Source: Bradyrhizobium cytisi (lineage in GTDB: Bacteria; Pseudomonadota; Alphaproteobacteria; Rhizobiales; Xanthobacteraceae). From it: a stretch of 64,000 nt of DNA. The notes under the pieces are model-generated. The model was not told the DNA's origin. It was given only the letters and a program-made list of their open reading frames with translations, and searched no databases. Below, piece after piece: positions 25,536-34,779 of this stretch. The position numbers and the translations under genes were made by a program. Within the stretch, counting starts at the first letter, position 1, and each line of letters begins with the position of its first letter. Location of the stretch: positions 1-64,000 of the forward strand of contig NZ_VSSR01000021.1 of the NCBI RefSeq assembly GCF_008123515.1, given 5' to 3'.

Positions 25536-26522
25536 GTGCGAATTCCAGTGAAAGCCGTCGGAGCTGCGACGGCCTTGTTGTTGAGCGCGCCAGCCTTTGC
25601 CGGCTGGGAGCCCACCAAGCCGGTCGAGATCGTCGTGGCCGCGGGCGCGGGCGGCGCCTCCGACCAGATGGCGCGGATGATGCAGGCCGCGATCCAGAAG
25701 AACGATCTGATGAAGCAGCCGATGGTGGTCTCGCTCAAGGGCGGCGCGTCGGGTGCGGAAGCGCTGATGTACATGAAGTCCAGCGAGGGCGATCCGAACA
25801 AGGTGCTGATCGCCTATTCGCTGATCTACATGCTGCCGCTGTCGGCCAAGATCCCGTTCAACTGGCGCGAGCTGACCCCGGTCTCGGTGATCGCGCTCGA
25901 CCAGTTCGTGCTGTGGGACAACAGCGCCGGCCCGAAGACGGTGAAGGAATTCGTCGACGCCGCGAAGGCGGCCGCCGTACCGTTCAAGATGGGCGGCACC
26001 GGCTCCAAGCGCGAGGATCACGTGCTGACCGTTTTCCTCGAGCAGAAGACCGGTGCGAAATTCTCCTACCTGCCCTACAAGTCCGGCGGCGAGGCCGCGA
26101 CCCAGCTCGTCGGCAACCACACCGAATCCAACGTCAATAACCCTAGCGAAAATCTCGAAGTCTGGCGCGCCGGCCAGGTGCGACCGCTCTGCGTGTTCGA
26201 CAAGGAGCGCATCGCCTACACCAGCAAGGTGACCGACACGCAGTCCTGGGCCGACATCCCGACCTGCAAGGAGGAGGGCATCGACGTCCAGTATCTGATG
26301 CTGCGCGCGATGTTCCTGCCCGGCAAGGTCACGCCGGAGCAGCAGGCGTTCTATGTCGAGCTGTTCCACAAGGTGACGCAGACCGTCGAATACAAGGACT
26401 ACATGGAAAAGCAGGCATTGAAGCCGATCTTCCTCACCGGCAAGGACATGATGCAATTCCTCGAGGAGGACGACGCCACCAACAAGTCACTGATGATGGA
26501 AGCCGGATTCGTCGCGAAGTAA
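25536..26522 (+). CDS. tctC: Tripartite tricarboxylate transporter receptor, TctC/Bug family
   Basis: 328-residue periplasmic receptor with a signal peptide ending PAFA (residue 22). Family marks are KPVEIVVAAGAGGASDQMAR, GSKREDHVLTVFLEQKTGAK with the YLPYKSGGEAATQLVGNH segment, and DIPTCKEEGIDVQYLMLR. The GTG at 25536 follows AGGGGACGA. Together with the two membrane genes downstream it forms a complete TTT system that imports a carboxylate with a cation gradient. The ligand is unknown; the neighbouring aminotransferases and crotonase suggest an organic acid degraded through them. Confidence 0.88.
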   Translation: MRIPVKAVGAATALLLSAPAFAGWEPTKPVEIVVAAGAGGASDQMARMMQAAIQKNDLMKQPMVVSLKGGASGAEALMYMKSSEGDPNKVLIAYSLIYMLPLSAKIPFNWRELTPVSVIALDQFVLWDNSAGPKTVKEFVDAAKAAAVPFKMGGTGSKREDHVLTVFLEQKTGAKFSYLPYKSGGEAATQLVGNHTESNVNNPSENLEVWRAGQVRPLCVFDKERIAYTSKVTDTQSWADIPTCKEEGIDVQYLMLRAMFLPGKVTPEQQAFYVELFHKVTQTVEYKDYMEKQALKPIFLTGKDMMQFLEEDDATNKSLMMEAGFVAK

Positions 26523-26594
26523 CTTTCCCTTTTCTCCCTCTTCCCGTTCTTGCGGAGAGAGCGAGAATTGACCGCACTCCGTCCTTAAGAGAGC

Positions 26595-27137
26595 ATGTCC
26601 CAAACCGATCTTGAAATCGTCGTCGACGATCCGACCGCGCCTGAGGAAAACTCGCCTTCCGTCACGAGCTCGGGCACGGTCGAAATTATCGTCTGCCTGC
26701 TGCTGCTCGCGCTGGCCGCAATCCTCGGCTACGACAATTGGCGGACCGGGGCATCCTGGGATTCGACCGGGCCTGAGCCCGGCTATTTCCCGTTCTATCT
26801 CTGCCTCGTCCTCGGCGGCGGCAGCCTCTATGGCCTGATCGCCGCGCTCCTCGCGCGCCGCGGGGCCGCCGAAACCTTCGTCACGCGCGCGCAGGCGCGC
26901 CGGGTGATGGCGGTGTTCGTGCCGACGCTGCTGTTCTGCCTGGTAACGCAGTTCCTCGGTCTCTACGTCGCGAGCTTCCTGCTGATCGCGGGCTTTATGC
27001 GGGCGATCGGCAAGATCGCGCTGTGGAAGTCGCTGGTCACCGCCTTCCTGTTCACGGCGATCATGTTCGTCACCTTCGACATCGCCTTCGACGTCATCAT
27101 GCCGAAGGGCCCGCTCGAAGCGGCCTTCGGCTACTAG
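26595..27137 (+). CDS. tctB: Tripartite tricarboxylate transporter small membrane subunit, TctB family
   Basis: 180-residue inner-membrane protein with four helices (about 25-45, 65-85, 100-125 and 140-165), the length expected for TctB. The first 30 residues are charged and cytosolic. It contains GPEPGYFPFYLCLVLGGGSL, a typical TctB pattern. It lies 72 bases after tctC and 11 bases before tctA. Confidence 0.85.
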   Translation: MSQTDLEIVVDDPTAPEENSPSVTSSGTVEIIVCLLLLALAAILGYDNWRTGASWDSTGPEPGYFPFYLCLVLGGGSLYGLIAALLARRGAAETFVTRAQARRVMAVFVPTLLFCLVTQFLGLYVASFLLIAGFMRAIGKIALWKSLVTAFLFTAIMFVTFDIAFDVIMPKGPLEAAFGY

Positions 27138-27148
27138 GCGGACCCGCG

Positions 27149-28666
27149 ATGGAAGCTTTCGGTCTCCTGCTCCACGGCTTCGCCGTCCTGCTCACGTGGA
27201 AGACGCTCGTGCTGATGATGGTCGGGCTCGTGCTCGGCATCTTCGTCGGCGTGCTGCCGGGCCTCGGCGGCCCCAACGGCGTTGCGATCCTGCTGCCGCT
27301 CACCTTCACGATGGATCCGACCTCGGCGATCGTGATGCTGTCCTGCATCTACTGGGGCGCGCTGTTCGGCGGCGCGATCACCTCGATCCTGTTCAACATC
27401 CCTGGTGAAGCCTGGTCGGTCGCCACCACCTTCGACGGCTATCCGATGGCGCAGCAGGGCAGGGCGGCGGAGGCGCTGACCGCGGCGTTCACGTCGTCCT
27501 TCATCGGCTCGCTGGTCGCGGTGCTGCTCATCACCTTCCTCGCGCCGATGATCTCATCCTTTGCGCTGAAGTTCGGCCCGCCCGAGTTCTTCGCAGTGTA
27601 TCTCTTGACCTTCTGCTCCTTCGTCGGCCTCGGGCGCGAGGCCAAGCACAAGACGCTCATCTCGATGTCGCTCGGGCTGTTGCTCGCAGGCATAGGCATG
27701 GACACGGTGTCGGGCCAGCTGCGCATGACCTTCGGCTCGTCCGAGCTCTTGCGCGGCATCAACTTTCTCGTGGCCGTCATCGGCCTGTTCGGCATCAGCG
27801 AGATCCTGCTGACGATGGAGGAGCGGTTGGCGCTGCGTGGCCACGCGGCCAGCATTTCGCTGCGCGTGGTGCTGAGCGTGTGGAAGGACCTGCCGAAATA
27901 CTGGGTGACGCTGTTGCGCTCCTCCTTCATCGGTTGCTGGCTCGGCATCACCCCGGGCGGCGCGATTGCGGCGTCCTTCATGGGCTATAATCTCGCCAAG
28001 CGTTTCTCCAAGGATCCCGAGAGCTTTGGCAAGGGCCGCATCGAGGGCGTGTTCGCGCCGGAGACGGCAGCGCATGCCTCCGGCACCTCGGCGCTGCTGC
28101 CGATGCTGGCGCTTGGCATTCCCGGGTCCGGCACCGCTGCGATCCTGCTCGGCGGGTTGATGGTGTGGGGGCTCAATCCCGGACCGCTGCTGTTCGTCGA
28201 GCACAAGGATTTCGTCTGGGGCCTGATCGCCTCGATGTATCTCGGCAATGTCGTCGGTCTCGTGCTGGTTCTGACCACGGTGCCGATCTTCGCCTCGATC
28301 CTACGTGTGCCGTTCGCGGCGGTGGCGCCGATGATCGTGGCGTCCTGCGCGATCGGCGCCTATGCGATCCAGAATGCGATGTTCGACATCTGGCTGATGC
28401 TCGGCTTCGGTGTCGTCGGCTACGTCTTCAAGAAGATCGGCATTCCCTTGGCGCCGTTCACACTGGCACTCGTGCTCGGTAGCCGCGCCGAGGACGCCTT
28501 CCGCCTGTCGATGATCGGCTCGGGCGGCGAGCTCAAAGTGTTTTGGTCGAACGGATTGGTCGGCTCGATCACGACGCTGGCGATCGTGTTGCTGTTCTGG
28601 CCGGCGATCGATGGGCTGCTCGCCCGCATCGGATGGATGCAGCGGAGCAGGACGATATCGCGCTAG
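27149..28666 (+). CDS. tctA: Tripartite tricarboxylate transporter large permease, TctA family
   Basis: 505-residue permease with about 11-12 membrane helices. Hallmarks are GVLPGLGGPNGVAILLPLTF, YWGALFGGAITSILFNIPGE and the second repeat GITPGGAIAASFMGYNLAKR with ETAAHASGTSALLPMLALGI, and GIPGSGTAAILLGGLMVWGL. Length and both inverted-repeat halves are complete. It ends the tctC-B-A operon; an AT-rich non-coding stretch follows. Confidence 0.92.
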   Translation: MEAFGLLLHGFAVLLTWKTLVLMMVGLVLGIFVGVLPGLGGPNGVAILLPLTFTMDPTSAIVMLSCIYWGALFGGAITSILFNIPGEAWSVATTFDGYPMAQQGRAAEALTAAFTSSFIGSLVAVLLITFLAPMISSFALKFGPPEFFAVYLLTFCSFVGLGREAKHKTLISMSLGLLLAGIGMDTVSGQLRMTFGSSELLRGINFLVAVIGLFGISEILLTMEERLALRGHAASISLRVVLSVWKDLPKYWVTLLRSSFIGCWLGITPGGAIAASFMGYNLAKRFSKDPESFGKGRIEGVFAPETAAHASGTSALLPMLALGIPGSGTAAILLGGLMVWGLNPGPLLFVEHKDFVWGLIASMYLGNVVGLVLVLTTVPIFASILRVPFAAVAPMIVASCAIGAYAIQNAMFDIWLMLGFGVVGYVFKKIGIPLAPFTLALVLGSRAEDAFRLSMIGSGGELKVFWSNGLVGSITTLAIVLLFWPAIDGLLARIGWMQRSRTISR

Positions 28667-28954
28667 GCCTGCGGGACAATGTTCTTTGATATCAATTATA
28701 TATCGTTCGACTTGAATGGCGCCGTCGCGGGCGGCCAGGCCGCTACAACTGGCAGAGTTCGCACTGGGTGTTCGATATCGCGCCGATCACCGCGTTGACT
28801 GACCATCAGCAAAAATCGATGCAGAATTCCGGCGCGGATTTTTGCAGTATAATTATACCCCTTCTTCGATTGACCCACGGTGAAATCTGCCCGCGGGGCA
28901 ACGCAAGGAATTGTGTGTGGCGGGGCCGAATGTGGCCCCTACGACCGCGGCGTT
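28667..28954. other. AT-rich intergenic stretch between convergent genes
   Basis: These 288 bases separate tctA from the convergent RmlD-like gene. Parts such as 28686-28712 are much richer in A and T than the surroundings. I see no gene, strong hairpin with T run, or repeat. Confidence 0.4.
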
Positions 28955-29884
28955 TCAATGCCCATCGTAGGGCGTCGGGTCGTCGTGCATTTCCCTGATC
29001 ATGGTTTGCCAGTCGGATGCACGGAATCCGGTTCGCTTGGCGAAGTTGCTGCCGTCAAGCCTGCGATCGCAGAAAAACTTTTCGTCGCGCTCGAGGGCCA
29101 CGCCGAGCCCGTATTGAGCGTTCACGATCTGCAAAAGCTCGTATTTGCTGATCGGCTCCGAGGCAACATGCCAGACGCCATCGACGTCCGGATGCTCTGT
29201 AATCAATTTGCCGACCAGATCCGACATGGCGTTGGTCGTAAGACCGGTATAGCGAGCGCCGGCGAATCCCTTCGCGTGCCCGCCGCGTTGCGACAGGAAC
29301 CATTCGATCAGACTGGAGCGTCCGCGCAGTTCCCTGCCGACGATGGACGACCGAATGGTCAGGCAGTCTGGCCCCGAAACTTCGCCCAGCAGCTTGCTGC
29401 GTCCGTACAGATCCTCGGCATCGGTAGGCGAGTTTTCCGCGAATGGACCCTTCCGGCCAGCGAACACGCAATCGGTGCTGAACTGGATCAGGCGGGCGCC
29501 TCGCTTCCTGCAAAGTGCTGCGGCTCTGTGCGGAAGCATCGCGTTGGTCGCGATCGATGTAATGGCGTCCTTGGCCAGATCAATCTGCTTGATGACGCCG
29601 ACCGCATTGATCACGACATCAGGATTTGCCGCCTCGATCGCGGCCTGGAGCGCCGTGTCCTGCAGAACATCTACATTCGGCTGGATCTGGTGTGCGCCAG
29701 CCAGGGCCAATCGGGCCGCGGGCGTATCGGGAATCGAAGACGAACGGATCGTTCCGGAAACCTGCAAGCCCTGCGCCGCCAGCCTGTGGACAAGCTTGTG
29801 CCCAAGCATACCCGTCGCCCCGAGCACGAGCACGTGCGGGGCGCGGCGAGCCGTGCGTGGATCAGGCGGCAATTCCGACGACAT
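28955..29884 (-). CDS. RmlD-like NAD-dependent sugar-nucleotide reductase/epimerase
   Basis: 309-residue extended SDR. The Rossmann motif GATGMLGHKL (22-31), the STD segment (136-138) and the YGRSK box (Tyr160, Lys164) are intact; TGLTTNAMSDLVGKLITE and GVWHVASEPISKYELL match dTDP-4-dehydrorhamnose reductases. It would reduce a 4-keto sugar nucleotide for surface polysaccharide synthesis. No rmlA, rmlB or rmlC lies beside it, which is unusual, so it may serve the glycan genes further right (34103-39299 or 59592-64000). The ATG is weakly supported by an AAATGAAG site. Confidence 0.85.
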   Translation of the reverse strand: MSSELPPDPRTARRAPHVLVLGATGMLGHKLVHRLAAQGLQVSGTIRSSSIPDTPAARLALAGAHQIQPNVDVLQDTALQAAIEAANPDVVINAVGVIKQIDLAKDAITSIATNAMLPHRAAALCRKRGARLIQFSTDCVFAGRKGPFAENSPTDAEDLYGRSKLLGEVSGPDCLTIRSSIVGRELRGRSSLIEWFLSQRGGHAKGFAGARYTGLTTNAMSDLVGKLITEHPDVDGVWHVASEPISKYELLQIVNAQYGLGVALERDEKFFCDRRLDGSNFAKRTGFRASDWQTMIREMHDDPTPYDGH

Positions 29885-30123
29885 TCTTCATTTCCACTCA
29901 CGATTGACGTGGCCGAATATCTCAGCGGATGGCATCTATCTCACCGGTCTGTCAAGAAAATCCGGACTTCATGGCAAACGCAGGCAGGATTTTTCATGAC
30001 CAATCACACCAGGTTTTCACCTCCTCATCCGCAACGGGCAGCTTCCGAGACACCAGTTCCCGCCGATTGCGCGCAGGCTCCGCGAGGGGCCCGCGCCTTT
30101 TTGCGGGTTGGCCGCGCAGACGC

Positions 30124-31317
30124 CTACACCACCTTGGCCTGTCTTAGCTTCGCGATTTCCTCGGCATTGAAGCCGAACTCGGTGAGCACCTCGTCAGTCT
30201 GCTCGCCGAATTCCGGCGGCCGCGCCGCCATCTTGCTCGGCGTGCGCGACAGCGTGACGGGCTGGCCGACCAGGCGGATCTGGCGGTCTTCTTCGTTCGG
30301 CACGTTCTGGGCGATGCCGAGATGCCTGACCTGGGCGTCCTCGAACACCTGGTCGATGGCGTAGATCGGCCCGCAGGGCACACCGGCCTCGTTGAATTCG
30401 CGTACCCAGGTCTCGGTCGACTTCGTCAATGTGCGCTTCTCGATCTCGGCGTTGAGCGCATCGCGGTTCTTGGAACGGGCGGGGGCCGTCGCATAATCGG
30501 GATGGCTGTAGAGTTCCGGCGCGCCGATCGCCTGCGCACAGCGCTCCCAGATCCGCCCGCCCGTCGTGGCGATGTTGATGTAGCCGTCCGTGGTCTTGAA
30601 CACGCCGGTCGGGATGCTGGTCGGATGGTTGTTGCCGGCCTGCCTGGCAACTTCCTTCTCCATCAGCCAGCGCGCGGCTTGGAAGTCCAGCATAAAGATC
30701 TGGGCCTGGAGCAGCGACGTCTGCACCCACTGGCCCGTGCCGGAAACCTCGCGCTCGAGCAGCGCGGTGAGGATGCCCATGGCGCAGAACAGGCCGGCGG
30801 TGAGGTCGGCAACGGGAATGCCGACCCGCATCGGGCCTTCGCCCGGCGCGCCGGTGATCGACATCAGCCCGCCCATGCCCTGCGCGATCTGATCGAAGCC
30901 CGGCCGCTTGTGATAGGGGCCGTCCTGGCCGAAGCCGGAAATGCTGCCATAGACGATGCGCGGGTTGATCTCGCGCAGGCTCTCGTAATCGATGCCGAGC
31001 TTCTTCTTCACGTCGGGCCGGAAATTCTCGACCACGACGTCGGCCTTGGCGGCGAGACGCGTGAACACGGCGAGGCCGCGCTCGTCCTTCAGGTTCAGCG
31101 TCACCGCCCGCTTGTTGCGGTGCAAATTCTGGAAGTCGGCCCCTTGCCTCGGCCCGCCCGGCTGCTCGCCGCCGGCATCCTCGGTGAGCGCGTCGATCTT
31201 GATGACATTGGCGCCCCAGTCCGCCAGCTGTCGCACGCAGGTGGGGCCGGACCGCACGCGGGTCAGATCGAGCACGGTGAAACGCGACAGAGCCTGGGAG
31301 GCATGCGGGACTGGCAT
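30124..31317 (-). CDS. Class III CoA-transferase, CaiB/BaiF family
   Basis: 397-residue CoA-transferase. The N-terminus (FTVLDLTRVRSGPTCVRQLA) and HRNKRAVTLNLKDERG are typical; Asp171 in GIPVADLTAGLF aligns with the nucleophile of formyl-CoA transferase; YKR-like HKRPGFDQIAQGMGGLMS is also conserved. It moves CoA between carboxylic acids. ATG 31317 has GGAG 13 bases upstream; further in-frame codons upstream do not look like the family. It stands alone on this strand. A role in activating the acid imported by the nearby TctABC system is possible but only inferred. Confidence 0.88.
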   Translation of the reverse strand: MPVPHASQALSRFTVLDLTRVRSGPTCVRQLADWGANVIKIDALTEDAGGEQPGGPRQGADFQNLHRNKRAVTLNLKDERGLAVFTRLAAKADVVVENFRPDVKKKLGIDYESLREINPRIVYGSISGFGQDGPYHKRPGFDQIAQGMGGLMSITGAPGEGPMRVGIPVADLTAGLFCAMGILTALLEREVSGTGQWVQTSLLQAQIFMLDFQAARWLMEKEVARQAGNNHPTSIPTGVFKTTDGYINIATTGGRIWERCAQAIGAPELYSHPDYATAPARSKNRDALNAEIEKRTLTKSTETWVREFNEAGVPCGPIYAIDQVFEDAQVRHLGIAQNVPNEEDRQIRLVGQPVTLSRTPSKMAARPPEFGEQTDEVLTEFGFNAEEIAKLRQAKVV

Positions 31318-31682
31318 TTTCGGGAGTCTCCGGGGAGGGGCTGGCGGTACTGCAATCTTTTGATCGAGCAAATCTAGCAGAAGTTCAATGGCGTCCCCGC
31401 GGGAGACGCTGGCAAGGCTGCCCCGGCGCACAGCAATGAGGGTTTCCGCCGGGAACCCGCAACTCACGGCAGCTGTCCTCGATTTGGTGCATGGCACATG
31501 ATAAATAAATTGTTTGCTCCGTCGGTCGCCTTTACCGGTTCCGTTGAAACCGGAATTTAACGCCGCCGGGGCAATCCTTTAGGCTCCAGGCACGATATTG
31601 TCGCTGTCGAGCGTGGCGATTCGTATCTGGCCAGGCTTTCGCGCCGCCTCTGAGGGCCACGAACCGAAGTCGAGATGAGACG
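31318..31682. promoter_or_regulatory. Divergent region between the CoA-transferase and protease genes
   Basis: These 365 bases hold the promoters of two outward-reading genes. An AT-rich core at about 31497-31515 (ATGATAAATAAATTG) is the likely leftward promoter area. No repeat or RNA gene is seen. Confidence 0.4.
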
Positions 31683-33890
31683 ATGAGAAGGGCATCTACC
31701 CAGGACAATCTGCTTTCCGACGATCCCTTCTACACGGTTGTCGGCAACAGCATTCAGGGGAGCTACATCCCCGCCGATGCGGGAGGCTCGACATCGGGCA
31801 ACTCCACATCCGGCCCGGTCATGTCGGTCACCGCGGGTGGCATCACCATCAACCTGATCCTCGATGCGGCGGCACAGGCGGCGCCAGCCAGCTTCAAGAA
31901 CGGCCTACAGCAGGCAGTTGCGATCCTGGCTGCCAATATCACCGACAAGATCACCGTCAACATCAACATTGACTATAGCGGCACGGGCGGCGGCGCCGCA
32001 GCCGGCCCCGACAGCGGCTATTATGAAACCTACGCGTGGACCCGCTCGGAGTTGATCAACAACGCGAGCGTCGGCGACACCACGTTCAACAAGTTGCCGA
32101 CCGGCTCGACGATTCAGGGACAGTCGAACGTCGCGATCTGGAACGCGCAGCTCAAGCTCTGGGGCGTCATTGGCGCCAACGACACCACGACCGACGATGC
32201 CAGCGCGAACTTTTCCACCGACATCAATTCCAACCTGCTGGTGGGCGTTGCGCTGCACGAGCTGACCCACGCAATGGGCCGCGTGCCCTATGGTTCGGCG
32301 CCCGACGTCTTCGACTTCTATCGGTTCACGAGCCCCGGCGCACGTCTGTTCCAGGGCAGCGCGACCGCGCCTGCGGCATATTTCTCGCTGGACGGCGGCG
32401 TTACCAAGATCGCCGATTACGGCCAGAACTCCGACCCGAGCGACTTCCTCAACAGTGGCGTGCAGGGGCCCAACGATCCCTTCAACGAATACTACACCAG
32501 CACCACCATTCAGGGCTTGACGACGATCGACCTGAAGCAACTCGACGCGCTCGGATTTCATCTCGCGATCGACTCGCCGACGACGATCGAGGCGTATGGC
32601 TCGACGAGCCTGCTGCAGGCCGGCAGCAATTACTTTATGAACCCGGTCGCCGGTGGGGCTGGGCCTGAACTTAAATACAGCGGCTCGGGGGTGGTTGTTG
32701 GACAGTTCGGCGGCTATACGCCGATCGGCGTAGAAGCTGTCACGAACGGCTATGAGGTCGCTTGGAAGAACACTTCGACGGGCCAATATTCGGTCTGGAG
32801 CACGGACACGAGCGGCAACTACACCGGCAATTTCTACATGCCGGGTCCGGGCAACTCTGCTGCGTTCGAAACGCTGGAAACCAGCTTCCACCAGGATCTG
32901 AACGGTGATGGCATAATCGGGCTTGCCAGATCGGCGATGATCTCCTCGACCGAAGCGATTGGAACGACCGCGTTAGACCTTGTGGGAGGTAACTACTCCC
33001 TCGATCCGGTCGCCGGCGGCACAGGGCCAACAGTCAAATATCAGGGGGCCCCTGTTACGATAGGTCAGTTCGGCGCCTATGTGCCGCTTGGCGCCGAGCA
33101 GATTTCGAACGGCTACGAGGTCGCGTGGAAGAATGCGACCACCGGCCAATATTCGGTCTGGTCCACCGACAGCAATGGCAACTATACCGGCAATCTCTAT
33201 ATGCCCGGTCCGGGCAATGCGACGGCATTCGAGGCGCTGGAAACCAGCTTCCATCAGGACCTGAACGGCGATGGGACCATTGGAGTCCGTTCGTCTGTGA
33301 TCGAAGCGATCGGTGCAACCGCGCTGGTCTCTTCGGCGAACAATTACCTTCTCAATCCCGTCGGCGGAGGCACTGGACCGGCACTGAAATATCAGGGCGC
33401 CGTGGTGAACGCCGGCCAGTTCGGCAGTTATGTTCCGATCGGCGCTGAGGCGGTTTCGAACGGCTACGAGGTGGCATGGAAAAACGCGGCCACGGGCCAG
33501 TATTCGGTCTGGAGTACAGATAGCGACGGCAACTACACGGGCAATTTCTACATGCCTGGGCCGGGTAATACCAACGCGTTCCAAAGTCTGGAGATCAGCT
33601 TCCAGCAGGACTTGAACGGCGATGGGACGATCGGCACTCCCCGCCTTTCGAACACCGTGGCGGCCGTTGCCCGCGATGGTTTTACTTTCGCGGTTGACGC
33701 CAGTGGGCCATCGAGCCCAGGTACCGTCGGCGCCTCGCAACTACAAATCCGGACGACTGATGCGGGGGACGTGATCGGCCAATTGGAAGCCGGCACTGGA
33801 TCGGGTCTCGGCGAACCCATCGTCGGTGACGGTGGACACCACTTCACGTTCCATCAAGATCTGCTTGGCGCCTTTATCCTGTACCACTGA
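31683..33890 (+). CDS. Putative secreted zinc metalloprotease with three tryptophan-rich repeats
   Basis: 735 residues. Residues about 45-295 form a metalloprotease-like domain with a metzincin-type site HELTHAMGR (His192, Glu193, His196) and nearby FYRFTSPGARLFQG, as in the NF038122-type family. Three repeats of about 110 residues follow (about 303-413, 422-533, 540-651), each with GYEVAWKN..TGQYSVWSTD and DLNGDG.IG; these match W_rich_C (tryptophan-rich) domains, and DLNGDG looks like an EF-hand-like calcium loop. There is no Sec signal peptide, so export by a type I system or similar is likely. The C-terminal 80 residues are Gly/Thr-rich. The third metal ligand was not identified with certainty. 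Neighbours make surface glycans. Confidence 0.8.
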   Translation: MRRASTQDNLLSDDPFYTVVGNSIQGSYIPADAGGSTSGNSTSGPVMSVTAGGITINLILDAAAQAAPASFKNGLQQAVAILAANITDKITVNINIDYSGTGGGAAAGPDSGYYETYAWTRSELINNASVGDTTFNKLPTGSTIQGQSNVAIWNAQLKLWGVIGANDTTTDDASANFSTDINSNLLVGVALHELTHAMGRVPYGSAPDVFDFYRFTSPGARLFQGSATAPAAYFSLDGGVTKIADYGQNSDPSDFLNSGVQGPNDPFNEYYTSTTIQGLTTIDLKQLDALGFHLAIDSPTTIEAYGSTSLLQAGSNYFMNPVAGGAGPELKYSGSGVVVGQFGGYTPIGVEAVTNGYEVAWKNTSTGQYSVWSTDTSGNYTGNFYMPGPGNSAAFETLETSFHQDLNGDGIIGLARSAMISSTEAIGTTALDLVGGNYSLDPVAGGTGPTVKYQGAPVTIGQFGAYVPLGAEQISNGYEVAWKNATTGQYSVWSTDSNGNYTGNLYMPGPGNATAFEALETSFHQDLNGDGTIGVRSSVIEAIGATALVSSANNYLLNPVGGGTGPALKYQGAVVNAGQFGSYVPIGAEAVSNGYEVAWKNAATGQYSVWSTDSDGNYTGNFYMPGPGNTNAFQSLEISFQQDLNGDGTIGTPRLSNTVAAVARDGFTFAVDASGPSSPGTVGASQLQIRTTDAGDVIGQLEAGTGSGLGEPIVGDGGHHFTFHQDLLGAFILYH
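32590..32922 (+). repeat. W-rich repeat 1 of the protease gene
   Basis: First of three in-frame tandem units; encodes GSTSLLQAGSNYFMNP through DLNGDGIIG. Confidence 0.75.
32950..33285 (+). repeat. W-rich repeat 2 of the protease gene
   Basis: Second unit; encodes AIGTTALDLVGGNYSLDP through DLNGDGTIG. Long stretches are nearly identical in DNA to unit 3. Confidence 0.75.
33304..33639 (+). repeat. W-rich repeat 3 of the protease gene
   Basis: Third unit; encodes AIGATALVSSANNYLLNP through DLNGDGTIG, followed by the non-repeated C-terminal tail. Confidence 0.75.
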
Positions 33891-34102
33891 AGCGCCTGAT
33901 GTTGCGTCGGCGCGCTGGCTCCGACCGACGGCTAGTCTCCCACGAAACGGATTGGACGCGGCGGATTGCTTCGGAGTAGGATGCCGACGCAAATTCCGCG
34001 GTGCCGACGCCGCTGTGGTCGGGCGTGGTAGCATCGATGATCAGGTGCTTCACGATTGAGATGTGCGGCAAATCGCGATGGGAAATTTCACTGGGAGTTG
34101 TC

Positions 34103-34771
34103 GTGCAGAAGCAGCCTATTGTCGTGTTCGGAACGGGTGAAATCGCCGAGTTGGCGGATTTCTATTTTACGCATGATTCGAACTACGAGGTCGCCGCATT
34201 CACGGTCGATGCTGCCTTCGTGAAGCAGCTTGAGTTTCGCGGGCGGCCGGTCGTCGCCTTTGAGGATATTGCCGAAAGGTTCCCGCCGGAGCGTTTTGAC
34301 TGCTTTGTGGCCGTCAGCTACGCCAAGATCAACGCGGTACGGACCGAGAAGGTCGCAGCCGCGCGGGCAAAGGGCTATCGACTCGCGAGCTACCTGAGCA
34401 GCAATGCGACCGTCTTCCCCGGCTTCGAGCTCAAGGAAAACTGCTTCATCCTCGAAGACAACACGATCCAGCCGTTCGCGACGGTTGGTGCCAACGTGAC
34501 CTTGTGGAGCGGCAACCATATCGGTCATCATTCGACGATCGAGGATGACGTGTTCATCGCTTCGCACATCGTGGTGTCCGGTGGCGTGCGGATCGGGCAG
34601 GGGAGTTTCGTGGGCGTCAACGTGACGATCCGCGATCATGTCACGATCGGCAACAAATGTGTCCTCGGCGCCGGCGCTCTGGTGCTGGAGAGTCAGCCGG
34701 ACTTCTCGGTCGTTGCGCCGCGCGGATCCGAGCGCTCGCCGGTGCCGAGCAATCGCCTTAGAAACCTCTGA
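34103..34771 (+). CDS. NeuD/PglD-like sugar O/N-acyltransferase
   Basis: 222-residue enzyme. The N-terminal nucleotide-binding-like part (PIVVFGTGEIAELADFYF) and a C-terminal left-handed beta-helix of hexapeptide repeats (TIQPFATVGANVTLWSGNHI, HIVVSGGVRIGQGSFVGV, VTIGNKCVLGAGALVLE) match NeuD/PglD acetyltransferases; His residues in GNHIGHHS are the usual catalytic zone. It would acetylate a sugar during glycan assembly. The GTG at 34103 follows GGGAG. It lies eight bases before the beta-propeller gene and opposite the GT2/methyltransferase operon. Confidence 0.85.
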   Translation: MQKQPIVVFGTGEIAELADFYFTHDSNYEVAAFTVDAAFVKQLEFRGRPVVAFEDIAERFPPERFDCFVAVSYAKINAVRTEKVAAARAKGYRLASYLSSNATVFPGFELKENCFILEDNTIQPFATVGANVTLWSGNHIGHHSTIEDDVFIASHIVVSGGVRIGQGSFVGVNVTIRDHVTIGNKCVLGAGALVLESQPDFSVVAPRGSERSPVPSNRLRNL

Positions 34772-34779
34772 GATACGCG

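Noticed and set aside
31683..33890. W-rich repeats as a CRISPR-like or mobile repeat array
   Set aside because: The units are in one reading frame, about 330-360 bases long and encode a repeated domain.
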